Positions 51,139-60,766 of a DNA stretch of 64,000 nt are shown here, one piece after another. The stretch's first letter is position 1. Each line of letters begins with the position of its first letter. Under the pieces are notes generated by a model. The model ran no database searches and had not been told where the DNA came from. It saw only the letters and a program-made list of their open reading frames with translations. The stretch lies in contig JBGQFD010000002.1 in the NCBI GenBank assembly GCA_041496705.1, positions 20,755-84,754 of the forward strand, read 5' to 3'. The translations under genes and the position numbers were made by a program. Source of the stretch: VBDM01 sp041496705 (lineage in GTDB: Bacteria; Pseudomonadota; Gammaproteobacteria; Burkholderiales; SG8-39).

Positions 51139-53559
51139 TTAGCCTTTCCGGCTCCGACCTGATCGGCCAGGAAGCGTACCTTCAATCACTCCCAGGGCCG
51201 GCCGCGCGAGGTGATATTTGTTGCGCCCCGCGTGCTTCGCCTTGTAGAGCGCGGCGTCGGCCTGTTTGAGCAGCTCCTCGCCGGTCGTCTCGCCCCGCGT
51301 GAAGGCAATGCCGAAGCTCGTTGTCGCGCGCAGCGCCTTCGACTCGACGTGAAACTCCCTACGCATCGCATCGATGATCTTGTCGGCGATCGCGCGGGCA
51401 TCCCCTTCCTCGCGCACGTCTTCGAGCAGAACGACGAATTCGTCCCCGCCCAGGCGCGCCACTGTGTCTGTTTCGCGCACGCACGCGTTGAGGCGCTCGG
51501 CGAACGCCTTGAGCAAGGCGTCGCCCGCCGCGTGCCCGAGAGCGTCGTTGATTTCCTTGAAATGGTCGAGATCGAGATAGAAGATCGAGATCAATTGCGC
51601 GTTCCTGCGCGCGCGGGCGAGCGCCTGCTCGAGCCGGTCGCCGAGGAGGTTTCGGTTAGGCAGGCCCGTAAGGCTGTCGTACTGCGCCGCGCGCTCCAGT
51701 TGTGCGCGGCTCTCGGCAAGATCGGCGTCCGCACGCTTGCGCTCGGTCACCTCCGCGTTCGTGCCGATGAGGCGCAGCGCCTGGCCGTCCGGATCGCGAG
51801 CTGTGACCTGCCCGTGGCTCTGGATCCAAATCCATAGGCCATCGTTCGTCATGACGCGATGCTCGGCACGAAAATACGGCGTCACGCCCTTGAGGGCATC
51901 GCGGATCAGGCGACCGAGATCCGGCTTGTCGTCCAGGTGCACTGATCGCTCCAGCGCTTCGAATGTAGTGCGGGTCGGAGCGGGCTTCCCGCCACGCATG
52001 ACCGCCCACCGCTCGCTCAAGAACACTTCACCGGTCGCGATGTTCCAGTCGAACAGCGCGAGCTGCGAGCCTTCCAGCGCGAGACTGAGGCGTTGTTCGC
52101 TTTCGCGCAGCTTCTGCTCGGTGTGCTTGAGCGGGGTGACGTCACTCGCCAGAACGTAGAAGCCGGCAACGCTGCCGTCGGGGAGAACATCTGGAACGTA
52201 GCGAGCGTGCGTGTGCCGCGGCCGTCCGCCAAAGACGACGGGCAGGTCGAAGCTCACCGCCTTGCCGGCCAGGGCCTCGCGGATATATGGTTCGAGCAAC
52301 GCGTAGGCTTCGCCGAGGACTTCGCGCATGGTGCGTCCCTGGACTTCCTCCGGCGCCATGCCGAACCACTCCCGATAGGTGGCATTCGCGTAGCGGTAGC
52401 GTTGTTCGGCATCGACGTACGAGATCAGCGCGGGCGTGTTGTCGGTGATCATCTCCAGCCGATGCGCGGTTTCCCGAAGCGCCGTAGCCGCTTCGTTGCG
52501 CTCCCGCATCAGCGCGTTGAAATCGGCAGCGAGATCGCCGATCTCGTTGCCGCCGCCGATCGGGACTTCGGGAACCGCGCCCGGATCGTTCCGGCTGCGG
52601 CGGATGGCTTGGTGTATGGCCAGCAGCGGGGCAAGCACCGAGCGCGCAGCGAGCCATATCAGCGGCGCGAGCACAAACGCCAACCCCGCCATGAATTCGA
52701 AAATGTGTTTCTGCGCTGCAGCGAACGGCGCGTACGCCTCTTCGACCGGCAGCGCCGCCACGAGCACCCACGGAACGCTCTGCAGGGACTTGTAGCTGAA
52801 AAGCGCGCGCGCGCCGCGGCTGTCGACGCTCTCTTCGGTGCCTTCCGCCTTGGCTGTCGCGTGGTCGAAGAACGGAGACGCGCCCGGGGCCGGGCCTTTC
52901 GTCATGATGCGATCCTTGTCGGCGGACATCACAATCAGTCGACTCCGCGTGAACAGCGCAAAGGATCCGGTCTTGCCGACGGGTGTCCGGTCGATGCTGC
53001 CGAGAAAATTCGATCGGAACAGATTGAGCGTGCCGGTCAGCACGCCCAGGACCTCGCCGCTTGGGCCCAATATGGGCACCCCGAGAACCACCTGCGGCTC
53101 CCCGTTCTGCCGACTGCGGTGCGGAGGCGAGACAACCGGCCGCCCACGGGTTAGCACCTCGCGAATCCAGGGACGGTCCCTCAAATTGCTTGCATCACGT
53201 CCCTTGTCGTAAGGCACCGCGGCGACGGTCATCCCGTTGGCGGCAATCACCGAAAGCGCATCGAACTCGCTGCTCACTCCCGGGCGGTTCTCGAGGTTTT
53301 TCTGCATCAGGCCCGGGCGATTGAGTTCCCGGGCCGGCAGCACTTTCGCCACACCGGCGAGCGCGTTCAACCGCAACAGAAGCGTCTGATCGAGGGCGTC
53401 GGCGACGCGCGACACGAGCGTGAATTGCTGGGATTCGAGTACCTGCCTCAATTCGGTTTTTAAGATACTCAGTTGAATCGCCGAGACGAGCGCAAACAGC
53501 GCGAGCACGGCCGCCGTCGCGATCAGGGTGACTTTCGATTTGATGCTCAGGGGCCTCAC
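51139..53559 (-). CDS. Membrane diguanylate cyclase: Cache-HAMP-PAS-PAS-GGDEF
   Basis: About 806 residues: transmembrane helix 1 (about 7-28), a periplasmic dCache-type domain (about 35-290), transmembrane helix 2, HAMP (about 305-360), two PAS domains (about 370-490 and 500-620) and a GGDEF domain (about 635-790) with RLGGDEFVVLLE and a RETD inhibitory motif five residues ahead of it. GTG 53559 is preceded by GGCGGAG; GTG 53601 would add 14 residues and overlap the ligase stop by 8 bases. It may sense a small carboxylate through the Cache domain, since it follows the benzoate-CoA ligase gene. Confidence 0.88.
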   Translation of the reverse strand: MRPLSIKSKVTLIATAAVLALFALVSAIQLSILKTELRQVLESQQFTLVSRVADALDQTLLLRLNALAGVAKVLPARELNRPGLMQKNLENRPGVSSEFDALSVIAANGMTVAAVPYDKGRDASNLRDRPWIREVLTRGRPVVSPPHRSRQNGEPQVVLGVPILGPSGEVLGVLTGTLNLFRSNFLGSIDRTPVGKTGSFALFTRSRLIVMSADKDRIMTKGPAPGASPFFDHATAKAEGTEESVDSRGARALFSYKSLQSVPWVLVAALPVEEAYAPFAAAQKHIFEFMAGLAFVLAPLIWLAARSVLAPLLAIHQAIRRSRNDPGAVPEVPIGGGNEIGDLAADFNALMRERNEAATALRETAHRLEMITDNTPALISYVDAEQRYRYANATYREWFGMAPEEVQGRTMREVLGEAYALLEPYIREALAGKAVSFDLPVVFGGRPRHTHARYVPDVLPDGSVAGFYVLASDVTPLKHTEQKLRESEQRLSLALEGSQLALFDWNIATGEVFLSERWAVMRGGKPAPTRTTFEALERSVHLDDKPDLGRLIRDALKGVTPYFRAEHRVMTNDGLWIWIQSHGQVTARDPDGQALRLIGTNAEVTERKRADADLAESRAQLERAAQYDSLTGLPNRNLLGDRLEQALARARRNAQLISIFYLDLDHFKEINDALGHAAGDALLKAFAERLNACVRETDTVARLGGDEFVVLLEDVREEGDARAIADKIIDAMRREFHVESKALRATTSFGIAFTRGETTGEELLKQADAALYKAKHAGRNKYHLARPALGVIEGTLPGRSGRSRKG

Positions 53560-53593
53560 GCCGGCTCCGCCAAGCGCATGCGGTCGCCCCAAT

Positions 53594-55186
53594 TCATGCA
53601 CGCAACTTGAATCTTTGGATCTTTCCCGTCGCCGTCTTGGGGAGCTCCGAAATGAATTCGATCCAGCGGGGATACTTGTACGGCGCGAGCTTGTCCTTGA
53701 CGCTCTGCTGCAGCGCCTGCTTGAGCGCCTCGTTTCCCGCCCGGCCGGGCTTCAGCACCACGAAGGCCTTGGGCTTGATGAGTTTGTTCTCGTCCTCGGC
53801 GCCGACGACCGCCGCCTCGAGCACCGCCTCGTGCGATACCAGCGCCGCCTCGACCTCGGCGGGGGACACGTAGATTCCGGAGACCTTGAGCATATCGTCA
53901 GACCGACCGCCGTAGACGAAATACCCGTCGCGGTCCTGGCTGTACTTGTCGCCGCTACGGGTCCAGCCTCCGGCGAAAGTCGTTCGGCTCTTGTCGCGGT
54001 TGTTCCAATACAGCGAGGCACCGGTCGGACCGCTGATCTGGAGTTCGCCCAGCTCGCCTTCCTTGACCGGGTTGCCCTGCTCGTCCACCAGGCGCAGCGC
54101 GTAGCCCGGCACCGCCTTGCCGGTGGTGCCGTAACGCACGTCGCCAGGGCGGTTGGACAGGAAAATATGCAGCATTTCGGTCGAACCGATGCCGTCCAGA
54201 ATTTCCAGGCCGGTTCTTTCCTTCCAGGTCTTGGAGATGTGCGGCGGAAGGGCTTCGCCCGCGGAGACGCACAGGCGCAGCGCCAGGGTTTCCTTGCGCG
54301 GAAACTCCGGGTGAGCGAGCATCGCCGCGTAAAGCGTGGGCACGCCATAGAAGAGCGTCGGTTTCTTCTCGGTGAGACGTTTGAATACCGACGCGGGCGT
54401 GGGGCGCTCGGCCATCAGCAAGGCGGTGGCTCCGGTGGCAAGCGTAAAGGACAACGCATTTCCCAGACCGTAAGCGAAGAACAGCTTTGCTGCGGAGAAG
54501 ACCACGTCGCTCTCGCGCAGCCCGAGCACGCCACGGGCATAGAGTTCGGCGGTCTCGACCATGCTCGAATGGACGTGTACCGTGCCCTTGGGCATCCCCG
54601 TCGAGCCCGACGAATACAGCCAGAAACAGGCGTCGTCGCACGTGGTGGGCGCGGGGGCAAACTGCCGATTGCCGCTCGCCAGCACCTCCCGGAACGCGGT
54701 GTGGCCGCCCGCTGCGGAGCCCGAAACGATCACGTGCTTCAGGAACGGCAGCGCCGCGCGCTTTTCGGACAGCAACTTCGCGAATTGCGGGAGCAGCGTC
54801 TCCGAGACGATCAGCGCCCGTGCGCGGCTGTCCGAGAGCATGTACTCGAAATCCCTGGGCGTGAGCAGCGTGTTCACCGCCACGGGCACGATGCCCGCCT
54901 TGATGCTGCCGAGAAACGCCGTAGGAAAATCGATGGTGTCGGTGAGCGCGAGCAGCACCCGGTGCTCCATCTCCAGGCCCAACGCCCGGAGCCCCGAGCC
55001 GAAGCGGTTGACACGCTCGGCGAGTTCACCGAACGTGTACTGCCCCGCGTCGTCGATGTACGCGAGCTTCGCGGCGCGGCCCGCGGCGAGATTGCGCTCG
55101 ACGAGGTCGTACGCGGCGTTGTAGTCGCGGGGAATCCTGACTGCGGGCGGACTGGTCGAATGGTCGGCGCTGCTCAAGGACGTCAC
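53594..55186 (-). CDS. Benzoate-CoA ligase-family acyl-CoA synthetase
   Basis: A 530-residue adenylate-forming ligase. It opens with the family-specific IPRDYNAAYDLVERN segment, then has the P-loop YSSGSTGMPKGTVH, the acceptor motif EILDGIGSTEMLHIF, YGGRSDDMLKVSG and the C-terminal catalytic Lys in PKTATGKIQR. These match BclA/BadA-type enzymes that convert benzoate or a ring-substituted benzoate to the CoA thioester. GTG 55186 follows AGGAGGAGGG. No box genes are adjacent, although a BoxD/PaaZ-type dehydrogenase begins near the right edge. A diverged 5' fragment of a related gene lies near 23.6 kb. Confidence 0.92.
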   Translation of the reverse strand: MTSLSSADHSTSPPAVRIPRDYNAAYDLVERNLAAGRAAKLAYIDDAGQYTFGELAERVNRFGSGLRALGLEMEHRVLLALTDTIDFPTAFLGSIKAGIVPVAVNTLLTPRDFEYMLSDSRARALIVSETLLPQFAKLLSEKRAALPFLKHVIVSGSAAGGHTAFREVLASGNRQFAPAPTTCDDACFWLYSSGSTGMPKGTVHVHSSMVETAELYARGVLGLRESDVVFSAAKLFFAYGLGNALSFTLATGATALLMAERPTPASVFKRLTEKKPTLFYGVPTLYAAMLAHPEFPRKETLALRLCVSAGEALPPHISKTWKERTGLEILDGIGSTEMLHIFLSNRPGDVRYGTTGKAVPGYALRLVDEQGNPVKEGELGELQISGPTGASLYWNNRDKSRTTFAGGWTRSGDKYSQDRDGYFVYGGRSDDMLKVSGIYVSPAEVEAALVSHEAVLEAAVVGAEDENKLIKPKAFVVLKPGRAGNEALKQALQQSVKDKLAPYKYPRWIEFISELPKTATGKIQRFKLRA

Positions 55187-55321
55187 GTGACCCTCCTCCT
55201 TTCTTGGGGCTGCACGGCATTGTTCGCTCCCACGCGTGGAGCGTCAAGGCGCCCGATATCGAGGCCTCGGGCATAAGCGTGGACGGGGAAACCCAACCCT
55301 CCTCGCCGCTGGCATTCTTCC

Positions 55322-56131
55322 TCAATCCGGTCCGGCGCGGACCAATCTGCGGTACTGCGCCATGTGTCGAATGGCCTGGCGCGGCCGATGAAGTTGCTCG
55401 CAGAGAAGCGCCAGGTTGTAGTGGCAGTCCGCGAGCAGCGGATCGCGGTGCAGGGCCCGCTCGTACGCTTCAAGCGCCTCGCTCGGCCGGCCGAGATCTT
55501 CAAGGAGCACGCCGAGGTTGAACAGCAGCAGCGGGTCGCTGCCGCACGCCGCGATGGCCTGGCGGTAGACCCCTTCGGCCTCGGCGAAACGCCGGCCTTC
55601 GTGGAGCAGCCGGCCCAGATTGAGCTGTGCGTCCAGGTTTTCGGGCTCCGCCGCGATCGCCCGCCGATAGGCCTCGCGAGCTGCGGCCGGATCCCTGCTT
55701 TCCAGCCCGAGGCCTTGCGCGAACCAGTCAGGCGGCGCTGGAACATGGCGCTCCATCACTCTCAGGTCGCCCTCGGCCGGATTCCCGCCGAACGCGAGCA
55801 GGTACTGCCCGGAATCGGCCTGCCAGCGGCTGGCCCCTTCCTTCACCACGACACGATCGCCTTCGGCGCTAATTGCCAGCCCAGACAGCGGCATGGTCCC
55901 TGGGAGATGCCGCCGCAGTTCCTTGAGCGAGCGCGCGATGCGTTTCGGCGGCACCTTGGCCACCGCCAGCGCCTGGGCGGTGCGCAGAACGATCAGATCC
56001 TGGAACGAGAAGAGGTAGGTTCTGCGCGGACCGCGCGCCGGCGTGACGAACCCGGCCTTAACCAGGCTATGGATCGTGCTGCGCGGCAGGCCGAGCAGCC
56101 GCTCGACGTCTTGCACGCCGTACTGGTGCAT
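55322..56131 (-). CDS. MerR-type HTH/TPR protein downstream of Ku
   Basis: A 269-residue protein with an N-terminal MerR-like helix-turn-helix (about 1-75: YGVQDVERLLGLPRSTIHSLVKAG, then ALAVAKVPPKRIARSLKELRRHLPG), a middle segment with SGQYLLAFGG, and three to four TPR units (about 145-265, containing PENLDAQLNLGRLLHEGRRFAEAE). It is 23 bases downstream of ku and almost certainly in the LigD-Ku unit. The combination suggests a DNA-binding regulator or adaptor in end joining, but this is inferred from context. Confidence 0.8.
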   Translation of the reverse strand: MHQYGVQDVERLLGLPRSTIHSLVKAGFVTPARGPRRTYLFSFQDLIVLRTAQALAVAKVPPKRIARSLKELRRHLPGTMPLSGLAISAEGDRVVVKEGASRWQADSGQYLLAFGGNPAEGDLRVMERHVPAPPDWFAQGLGLESRDPAAAREAYRRAIAAEPENLDAQLNLGRLLHEGRRFAEAEGVYRQAIAACGSDPLLLFNLGVLLEDLGRPSEALEAYERALHRDPLLADCHYNLALLCEQLHRPRQAIRHMAQYRRLVRAGPD

Positions 56132-56154
56132 GGCGGGCGGGACGGGCCTGCGGG

Positions 56155-57030
56155 CTACTTCCTTGCGGCCTTTTTCGCGGCAGGCTGGGGAGTTTCTGCC
56201 GCGCGCTTCGCCACCTTGCGCGTTTCAGCTTGCGCCTGCGGCGCACTCACCGGCGTCGATCTTTTCTCCAGGCTCGCGCGCAGCGCCTCCATGAGATCGA
56301 TGACCTGCCCCGTGCCCTCGGGCTCCTCGGGCATCGTGATCTCCTGCCCTTCGACTTTCTTCTGCACCGCGGCTTCGATGCGCTCGCGCACGTCGTCCTT
56401 GTAGGCGTCCGGATCGAACTTCTCCGAGGCCTGCTGCTCGATTAACTGCTGGGCGAGCTTGAGCTCCGCGTCCTTCACTTCGGTCTTCGGGATCTCGATC
56501 TCCTTGATCGACCTGACCTCGCCGGCGTAGAGCAGCTGCTGCATGACCAGGCCGTCTTCCACCGGACGGATCATCACGATGTACTGCTTGCCGCGCGCCG
56601 CCCAGCGGCCGAGCGCGCAACGGTTTGTCTCGCGCAGCGCCTTGGTCAGGAGCGCATAGGGCTTGGCGCCACCTTTGTCCGGTGCGAGGTAGTAGGCCTT
56701 GTCGAAGTACACCGGGTCGATCGAGTCGATCGGCACGAACTCCGCGATTTCGGCGGTGTGCGTGCCGGCCTCCTCCAGCGCCTTCAGCTCCTCGGGGGTG
56801 AACATCACGTACTGGTCCTTTGCGAATTCATAGCCCTTCGCCATGTCCTCGCGGGCGACCGCGACCTCTTCCTTCACGCACAGGTACTGCTGCTTGAGCC
56901 GCGATCCGCAGCCCTTGTGCAGCAGGTTGAACGAAATCGCGCGGCTCGCCTCGGTGGCGGAAAAAAGCTTCACCGGAATGGACACGAGTCCGAACGAAAC
57001 CGTCAGCGATGCGATCGATCGAGCAGCCAT
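56155..57030 (-). CDS. ku: Ku protein (non-homologous end joining)
   Basis: A 291-residue bacterial Ku. Homology starts at MAARSIASLTVSFGLVSIPVKL, so ATG 57030 is used; GGAGG lies 5 bases before it, and an ATG four codons earlier lacks such a site. The core includes HKGCGSRLKQQYLC, KGYEFAKDQYVMFT and IDSIDPVYFDKAYYL. The C-terminal tail is rich in Lys, Ala and Pro, which commonly aids DNA binding. Ku forms a homodimer ring on broken DNA ends and recruits LigD, encoded just upstream. Confidence 0.95.
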   Translation of the reverse strand: MAARSIASLTVSFGLVSIPVKLFSATEASRAISFNLLHKGCGSRLKQQYLCVKEEVAVAREDMAKGYEFAKDQYVMFTPEELKALEEAGTHTAEIAEFVPIDSIDPVYFDKAYYLAPDKGGAKPYALLTKALRETNRCALGRWAARGKQYIVMIRPVEDGLVMQQLLYAGEVRSIKEIEIPKTEVKDAELKLAQQLIEQQASEKFDPDAYKDDVRERIEAAVQKKVEGQEITMPEEPEGTGQVIDLMEALRASLEKRSTPVSAPQAQAETRKVAKRAAETPQPAAKKAARK

Positions 57031-57163
57031 GCGAGCCTCCAATAGTCGGTCATTCCCAGGGCGGCGAGGGATCCGCTCATCGATCTGCCCACGCAGAAGC
57101 GGATACTTCGCACTCCAGCTTCGAAATCCCGGTTAAGCCCTTGTTGTCAAAGGGGGGTCGATT

Positions 57164-59932
57164 CTACGCTTTCGCGCGCCCGAGCGCACCTTCCAGGCTC
57201 TGCTTGCGGCTCAAGGCGTCGCCCCAGCGGTCGCCCCCGGCCAGTCGCCCGGCGAAATTCGCGATCCTGAAATCGAGCGGGTGCGCCTGGGCAAGCTCTT
57301 CCCAGGTGAGCGGCATCGATATAGGGGCCCCGGGCGCGCCTCTCGGCGAGTAGGCGGCATTCAGGGTCTTGCCGCGAACGTTCATGTTGTAGTCCATGAA
57401 AATCTTCCCGGTCCGCTTGGGAACGCTCCACTCCACGGTGACATCCTTCGGGTACTGGCGCACCAGATGCCGCCCGACCAGCTCGCTCACCTTGCGTGCC
57501 GCTTCGAAGTCGAGCGTGCGCTTGACGGGCACGAAGACGTGCAGCCCGGTCTTGCCCGAAGTCTTCACGATGGGTTCGAGTTTCATGCTCTGCAATACCT
57601 CGCGCAGGTGAAACGCGACTTCCTTTCCTTTCTCGAAGGCGACCGTGTTCAGCTCGGGCTCCTCTCCGGGGGCTTCCTTGCCCGAATAGATGTAGGGATC
57701 GATGTCGAATACGACGTAGTCGGGGTAGTTGAGCACCGAGCTCTCGAGAGCCGCGAGCGAGCTCGAAAAATCCGTGCTCGAGCTTGCGGCGTCCGAGCCC
57801 GGCTTCGCGCGCGAGTGCCAGACGTGGAACTCGAGCGTGCCCGACTGGGCGAGCCACAGAAGCGTCGCGAGGTTGTTGCACACAAGGTAGTCCTGTCGCT
57901 CGTCCTTGTGCTCCGAGAAGATCGTGATCGATTCGGTGAACTCCGGCAGCTCGTGATCCCAGTGCTTCTGGTAGAAGCGCTCGCCGCCTATGCCCGCGGG
58001 CATCCGGATCATGGTGAGCGGCCGGTCCGCGAGGTGCGGGAGCATCAAGGGCGAGACCCAGGCGAGATAGCGCAGCAGGTCGCGCTTGGTCACCGCGGGC
58101 TGCTTGAGCGCAATGTCGGCGGGCCAATACACGCGATCCAGGTTGGTAAGCCGAATCTGGTGCGCGCCCACCGCGATCGGGAAAGCGGCCCTCTTGTTGT
58201 CGAGCTGCTGCAGAACCTGATCGACCGGCGTGTTGGCGGGCCGGCTCGCGGCGGCGACCTTGCGGTTGGGCTCTGTTCGCCGCACGCTCTTCGGGTCGAC
58301 ATCCTCTCGCAGCCGGAGGAACACCGGGGCGCGAAGCATTCCATCGGCGGTCCACTCCTGGAATTTCACTTCGGCGACGAGCTCAGGTCTGACCCAGGTC
58401 GTCGGGCTGTGGAGATCGGGCTTTTCGTCGAAGGGACAATCGGTGATTTTCAGGGCGTCGCAGCGCTCCGTGACCTGCGCGAGGGTGCGCTCGTCGAATC
58501 CGGAGCCCACGTGCCCGCAATAGTGGAGCTTTGCCCCGCTCCAAGTGCCGAGGAGCAGCGCCCCGAGCGGCTCGCGCGAGCCCTTGCCACTCGTCACACC
58601 GCCGACGACGAACTCGCCGCTTTGCGTGGACTTGACCTTCACCCACGCCGCCGAGCGTCGGCCGGCCTCGTATCTTCCGTCCTTGCGCTTGGCAATGACG
58701 CCTTCGAAGCCGCTCGCGAGCGCCGCCTTGTAAAGCGCTTCGCCGTCCTCTTCGGCGTGGACCAGCTGAACGTGCGGAGTCGGAAGCAGGCACTGGGCGA
58801 GCCAGCGCCGCCGCTCTAGGTACGTCGCCCCGCGCACGCCGACCCCGGCGAAGTGCAGGAGGTCGAAGCAGTAGAGCACCACCGGCGTTTTCCGGTCGGC
58901 GAGCGCGATCTCGCGCTCCGTTTTCAGCTGGACGCGATTCTGGAGCTCGTTGAAAGACGGCCTCCCCGTCTCGTCGAAAGCGACGATCTCTCCGTCGAGC
59001 ACCATGCCCTTCACCATCTGCAGCGCGAGCTCCGAGACGAGCTGCGGGAACGAGGGCGTCAGATCGAGCCCGCGCCGCGAGCGGAGCTTGACCTCCTTGC
59101 CGTCGATGAATGCGAGCACCCGGTAGCCGTCGAGTTTCGGCTCCCACATCCAGTCGGCATGATTGAAGGGCGCCTCGCGCAGTTCGGCGAGCATGGGCGC
59201 AAGTTTGGCAGGCATCGCCTCCGGCTCGCCCGCGGGCGTGAGCCGCGCGGCCGGAATCCGGCGCACCGGCATGGCCTTGAGATCCGCGACCGCCATGCCG
59301 GAGAGGACCGAGCGGTTCTGCACGGTCACGTCCGTTTCCGTCGCGAACCGGTCCTTGTGCTTGATGAGGAGCCAGTTCTTCTTGTCCGACATTCGAACCA
59401 GGGCAAACGAACCCTTCAGCTTCTCTCCGCGAAGGAGCACGCTGAGCTTGCCCTTTTCCAGTTCCTCCCTCACACGGCGCTCGGCCCCGGCCCGGTCGTG
59501 GAACCAGTGTTCGCTGCCCTCGTCGGGCGTGTACACGCCGCAATCCCAGACGATCACTTCGCCCGCGCCGTACTGCTTGGGCGGAATCACGCCCTCGAAC
59601 GATGCGTACTCGTAGGGGTGGTCCTCGGTCTGCGCCGCCAGGCGCTTTTGACCGCGGTCGAGCGACGGGCCCTTCGGAACGGCCCAAGACTTGAGGACTC
59701 CGTCGCATTCGAGCCGGAAGTCGTAGTGAAGCTGGCGCGCCGAATGCTGCTGGACGACGAAGAGCAAGGGCCCCGTGCCCGGGGCGGGGGCAGGCGCGGG
59801 CGCAGGCTCGGGGGTCGCGTCGAATACGCGCTTTTCGCTGTATTCGCGCAGGGCCGCTTCAGCCCCCGCTGCCTGAACTCCAGCCTTGGCGGGACGACGG
59901 GTGCGTTTGATTATGGATGAGGGAGGAGCCAA
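57164..59932 (-). CDS. ligD: Multifunctional DNA ligase D (PE-LIG-POL)
   Basis: A 922-residue end-joining enzyme. 3'-Phosphoesterase domain (about 50-200) with the HSARQLHYDFRLE motif (His near 63 and 69); ATP-dependent ligase domain (about 240-560) with catalytic Lys near 266 in WEPKLDGYRV; polymerase/primase domain (about 610-900) with YVVFDIDP metal motif and KTSGKTGLHVF. The order is as in Pseudomonas LigD. A Pro/Ala linker precedes the phosphoesterase domain. The start is TTG 59932 with GGAAGG six bases ahead; no ATG is near. It is followed by ku, forming the end-joining unit. Confidence 0.95.
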   Translation of the reverse strand: MAPPSSIIKRTRRPAKAGVQAAGAEAALREYSEKRVFDATPEPAPAPAPAPGTGPLLFVVQQHSARQLHYDFRLECDGVLKSWAVPKGPSLDRGQKRLAAQTEDHPYEYASFEGVIPPKQYGAGEVIVWDCGVYTPDEGSEHWFHDRAGAERRVREELEKGKLSVLLRGEKLKGSFALVRMSDKKNWLLIKHKDRFATETDVTVQNRSVLSGMAVADLKAMPVRRIPAARLTPAGEPEAMPAKLAPMLAELREAPFNHADWMWEPKLDGYRVLAFIDGKEVKLRSRRGLDLTPSFPQLVSELALQMVKGMVLDGEIVAFDETGRPSFNELQNRVQLKTEREIALADRKTPVVLYCFDLLHFAGVGVRGATYLERRRWLAQCLLPTPHVQLVHAEEDGEALYKAALASGFEGVIAKRKDGRYEAGRRSAAWVKVKSTQSGEFVVGGVTSGKGSREPLGALLLGTWSGAKLHYCGHVGSGFDERTLAQVTERCDALKITDCPFDEKPDLHSPTTWVRPELVAEVKFQEWTADGMLRAPVFLRLREDVDPKSVRRTEPNRKVAAASRPANTPVDQVLQQLDNKRAAFPIAVGAHQIRLTNLDRVYWPADIALKQPAVTKRDLLRYLAWVSPLMLPHLADRPLTMIRMPAGIGGERFYQKHWDHELPEFTESITIFSEHKDERQDYLVCNNLATLLWLAQSGTLEFHVWHSRAKPGSDAASSSTDFSSSLAALESSVLNYPDYVVFDIDPYIYSGKEAPGEEPELNTVAFEKGKEVAFHLREVLQSMKLEPIVKTSGKTGLHVFVPVKRTLDFEAARKVSELVGRHLVRQYPKDVTVEWSVPKRTGKIFMDYNMNVRGKTLNAAYSPRGAPGAPISMPLTWEELAQAHPLDFRIANFAGRLAGGDRWGDALSRKQSLEGALGRAKA

Positions 59933-60036
59933 GAGAACCTTCCCGCTATGCTTGGTCGACGCAATTCTAGGAGCAAACTCAACACCGCTGTTGGCGTGCT
60001 ATCGTGGAGCGGTCGAACGGCACCAAGTATCTTCGC

Positions 60037-60747
60037 ATGCGCCTGCTGGCGGGAACGAGCGGCTTTTCCTACAAGGAATGGCTGGGCAAGTTCTACCCGG
60101 AGAAGCTCCCGGGAGACGCGATGCTGCGCTACTACGCCGAGCGCTTCGCGACGGTCGAGATCAACAACACGTTTTATCGCATGCCGGCGGAGGCGATGCT
60201 GTCCAACTGGGTGAAGGAGGTGCCCGCTCATTTCACCTTCACCCTCAAGGCGCCCCGCCGAATCACGCACGAAAAACGCCTGCGCGAAGCCGATCAGGAC
60301 GTGGCCGAGTTCCTGCGGCGGGCGCAGGCGCTCGGGGACAAGCTCGGTGTGATCCTTTTCCAGCTGCCGCCTTTTCTCAAGAAGGACCTGCCCCGGCTGA
60401 AGAGCTTTCTCGCCCTGCTGGCGCCCGGCGCGCGCGTCGCTTTCGAGTTCCGCAACGAGTCATGGCAGGACACCGAAGTGCACGAGACCCTTCGGGGCCA
60501 CGGAGCAATGCTGTGCGTCACCGACACCGACCAAGGCGACACACCGTTCGTTTCCACCTCGGACCACGGCTACCTGCGCCTGCGGCGGACCTGCTACGAC
60601 GACGCCGACCTGCGCGCCTGGGTCGGCAAGATCGCGGCGCAGCCTTTGACCCGCGCATACGTCTATTTCATGCACGAAGACGACGCACTGGGCACTCGCT
60701 GGGCGGCGCGCCTGAACGAGCTGTGGCGCGAAGCGCAAGGATCGTGA
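60037..60747 (+). CDS. DUF72 (YecE-like) protein
   Basis: A 236-residue TIM-barrel-type protein of the DUF72 family: LLAGTSGFSYKEWLGKFYP at the N-terminus, EINNTFYRMP, FQLPPFLKKDL and AFEFRNESW are all signature segments. Start ATG 60037 gives the conserved opening directly; GTG 60004 would add 11 residues. It is divergent from ligD. DUF72 proteins often lie near DNA-repair genes, but the function is unknown. Confidence 0.88.
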   Translation: MRLLAGTSGFSYKEWLGKFYPEKLPGDAMLRYYAERFATVEINNTFYRMPAEAMLSNWVKEVPAHFTFTLKAPRRITHEKRLREADQDVAEFLRRAQALGDKLGVILFQLPPFLKKDLPRLKSFLALLAPGARVAFEFRNESWQDTEVHETLRGHGAMLCVTDTDQGDTPFVSTSDHGYLRLRRTCYDDADLRAWVGKIAAQPLTRAYVYFMHEDDALGTRWAARLNELWREAQGS

Positions 60748-60766
60748 TGGTCGGGAACTCCGCCGT

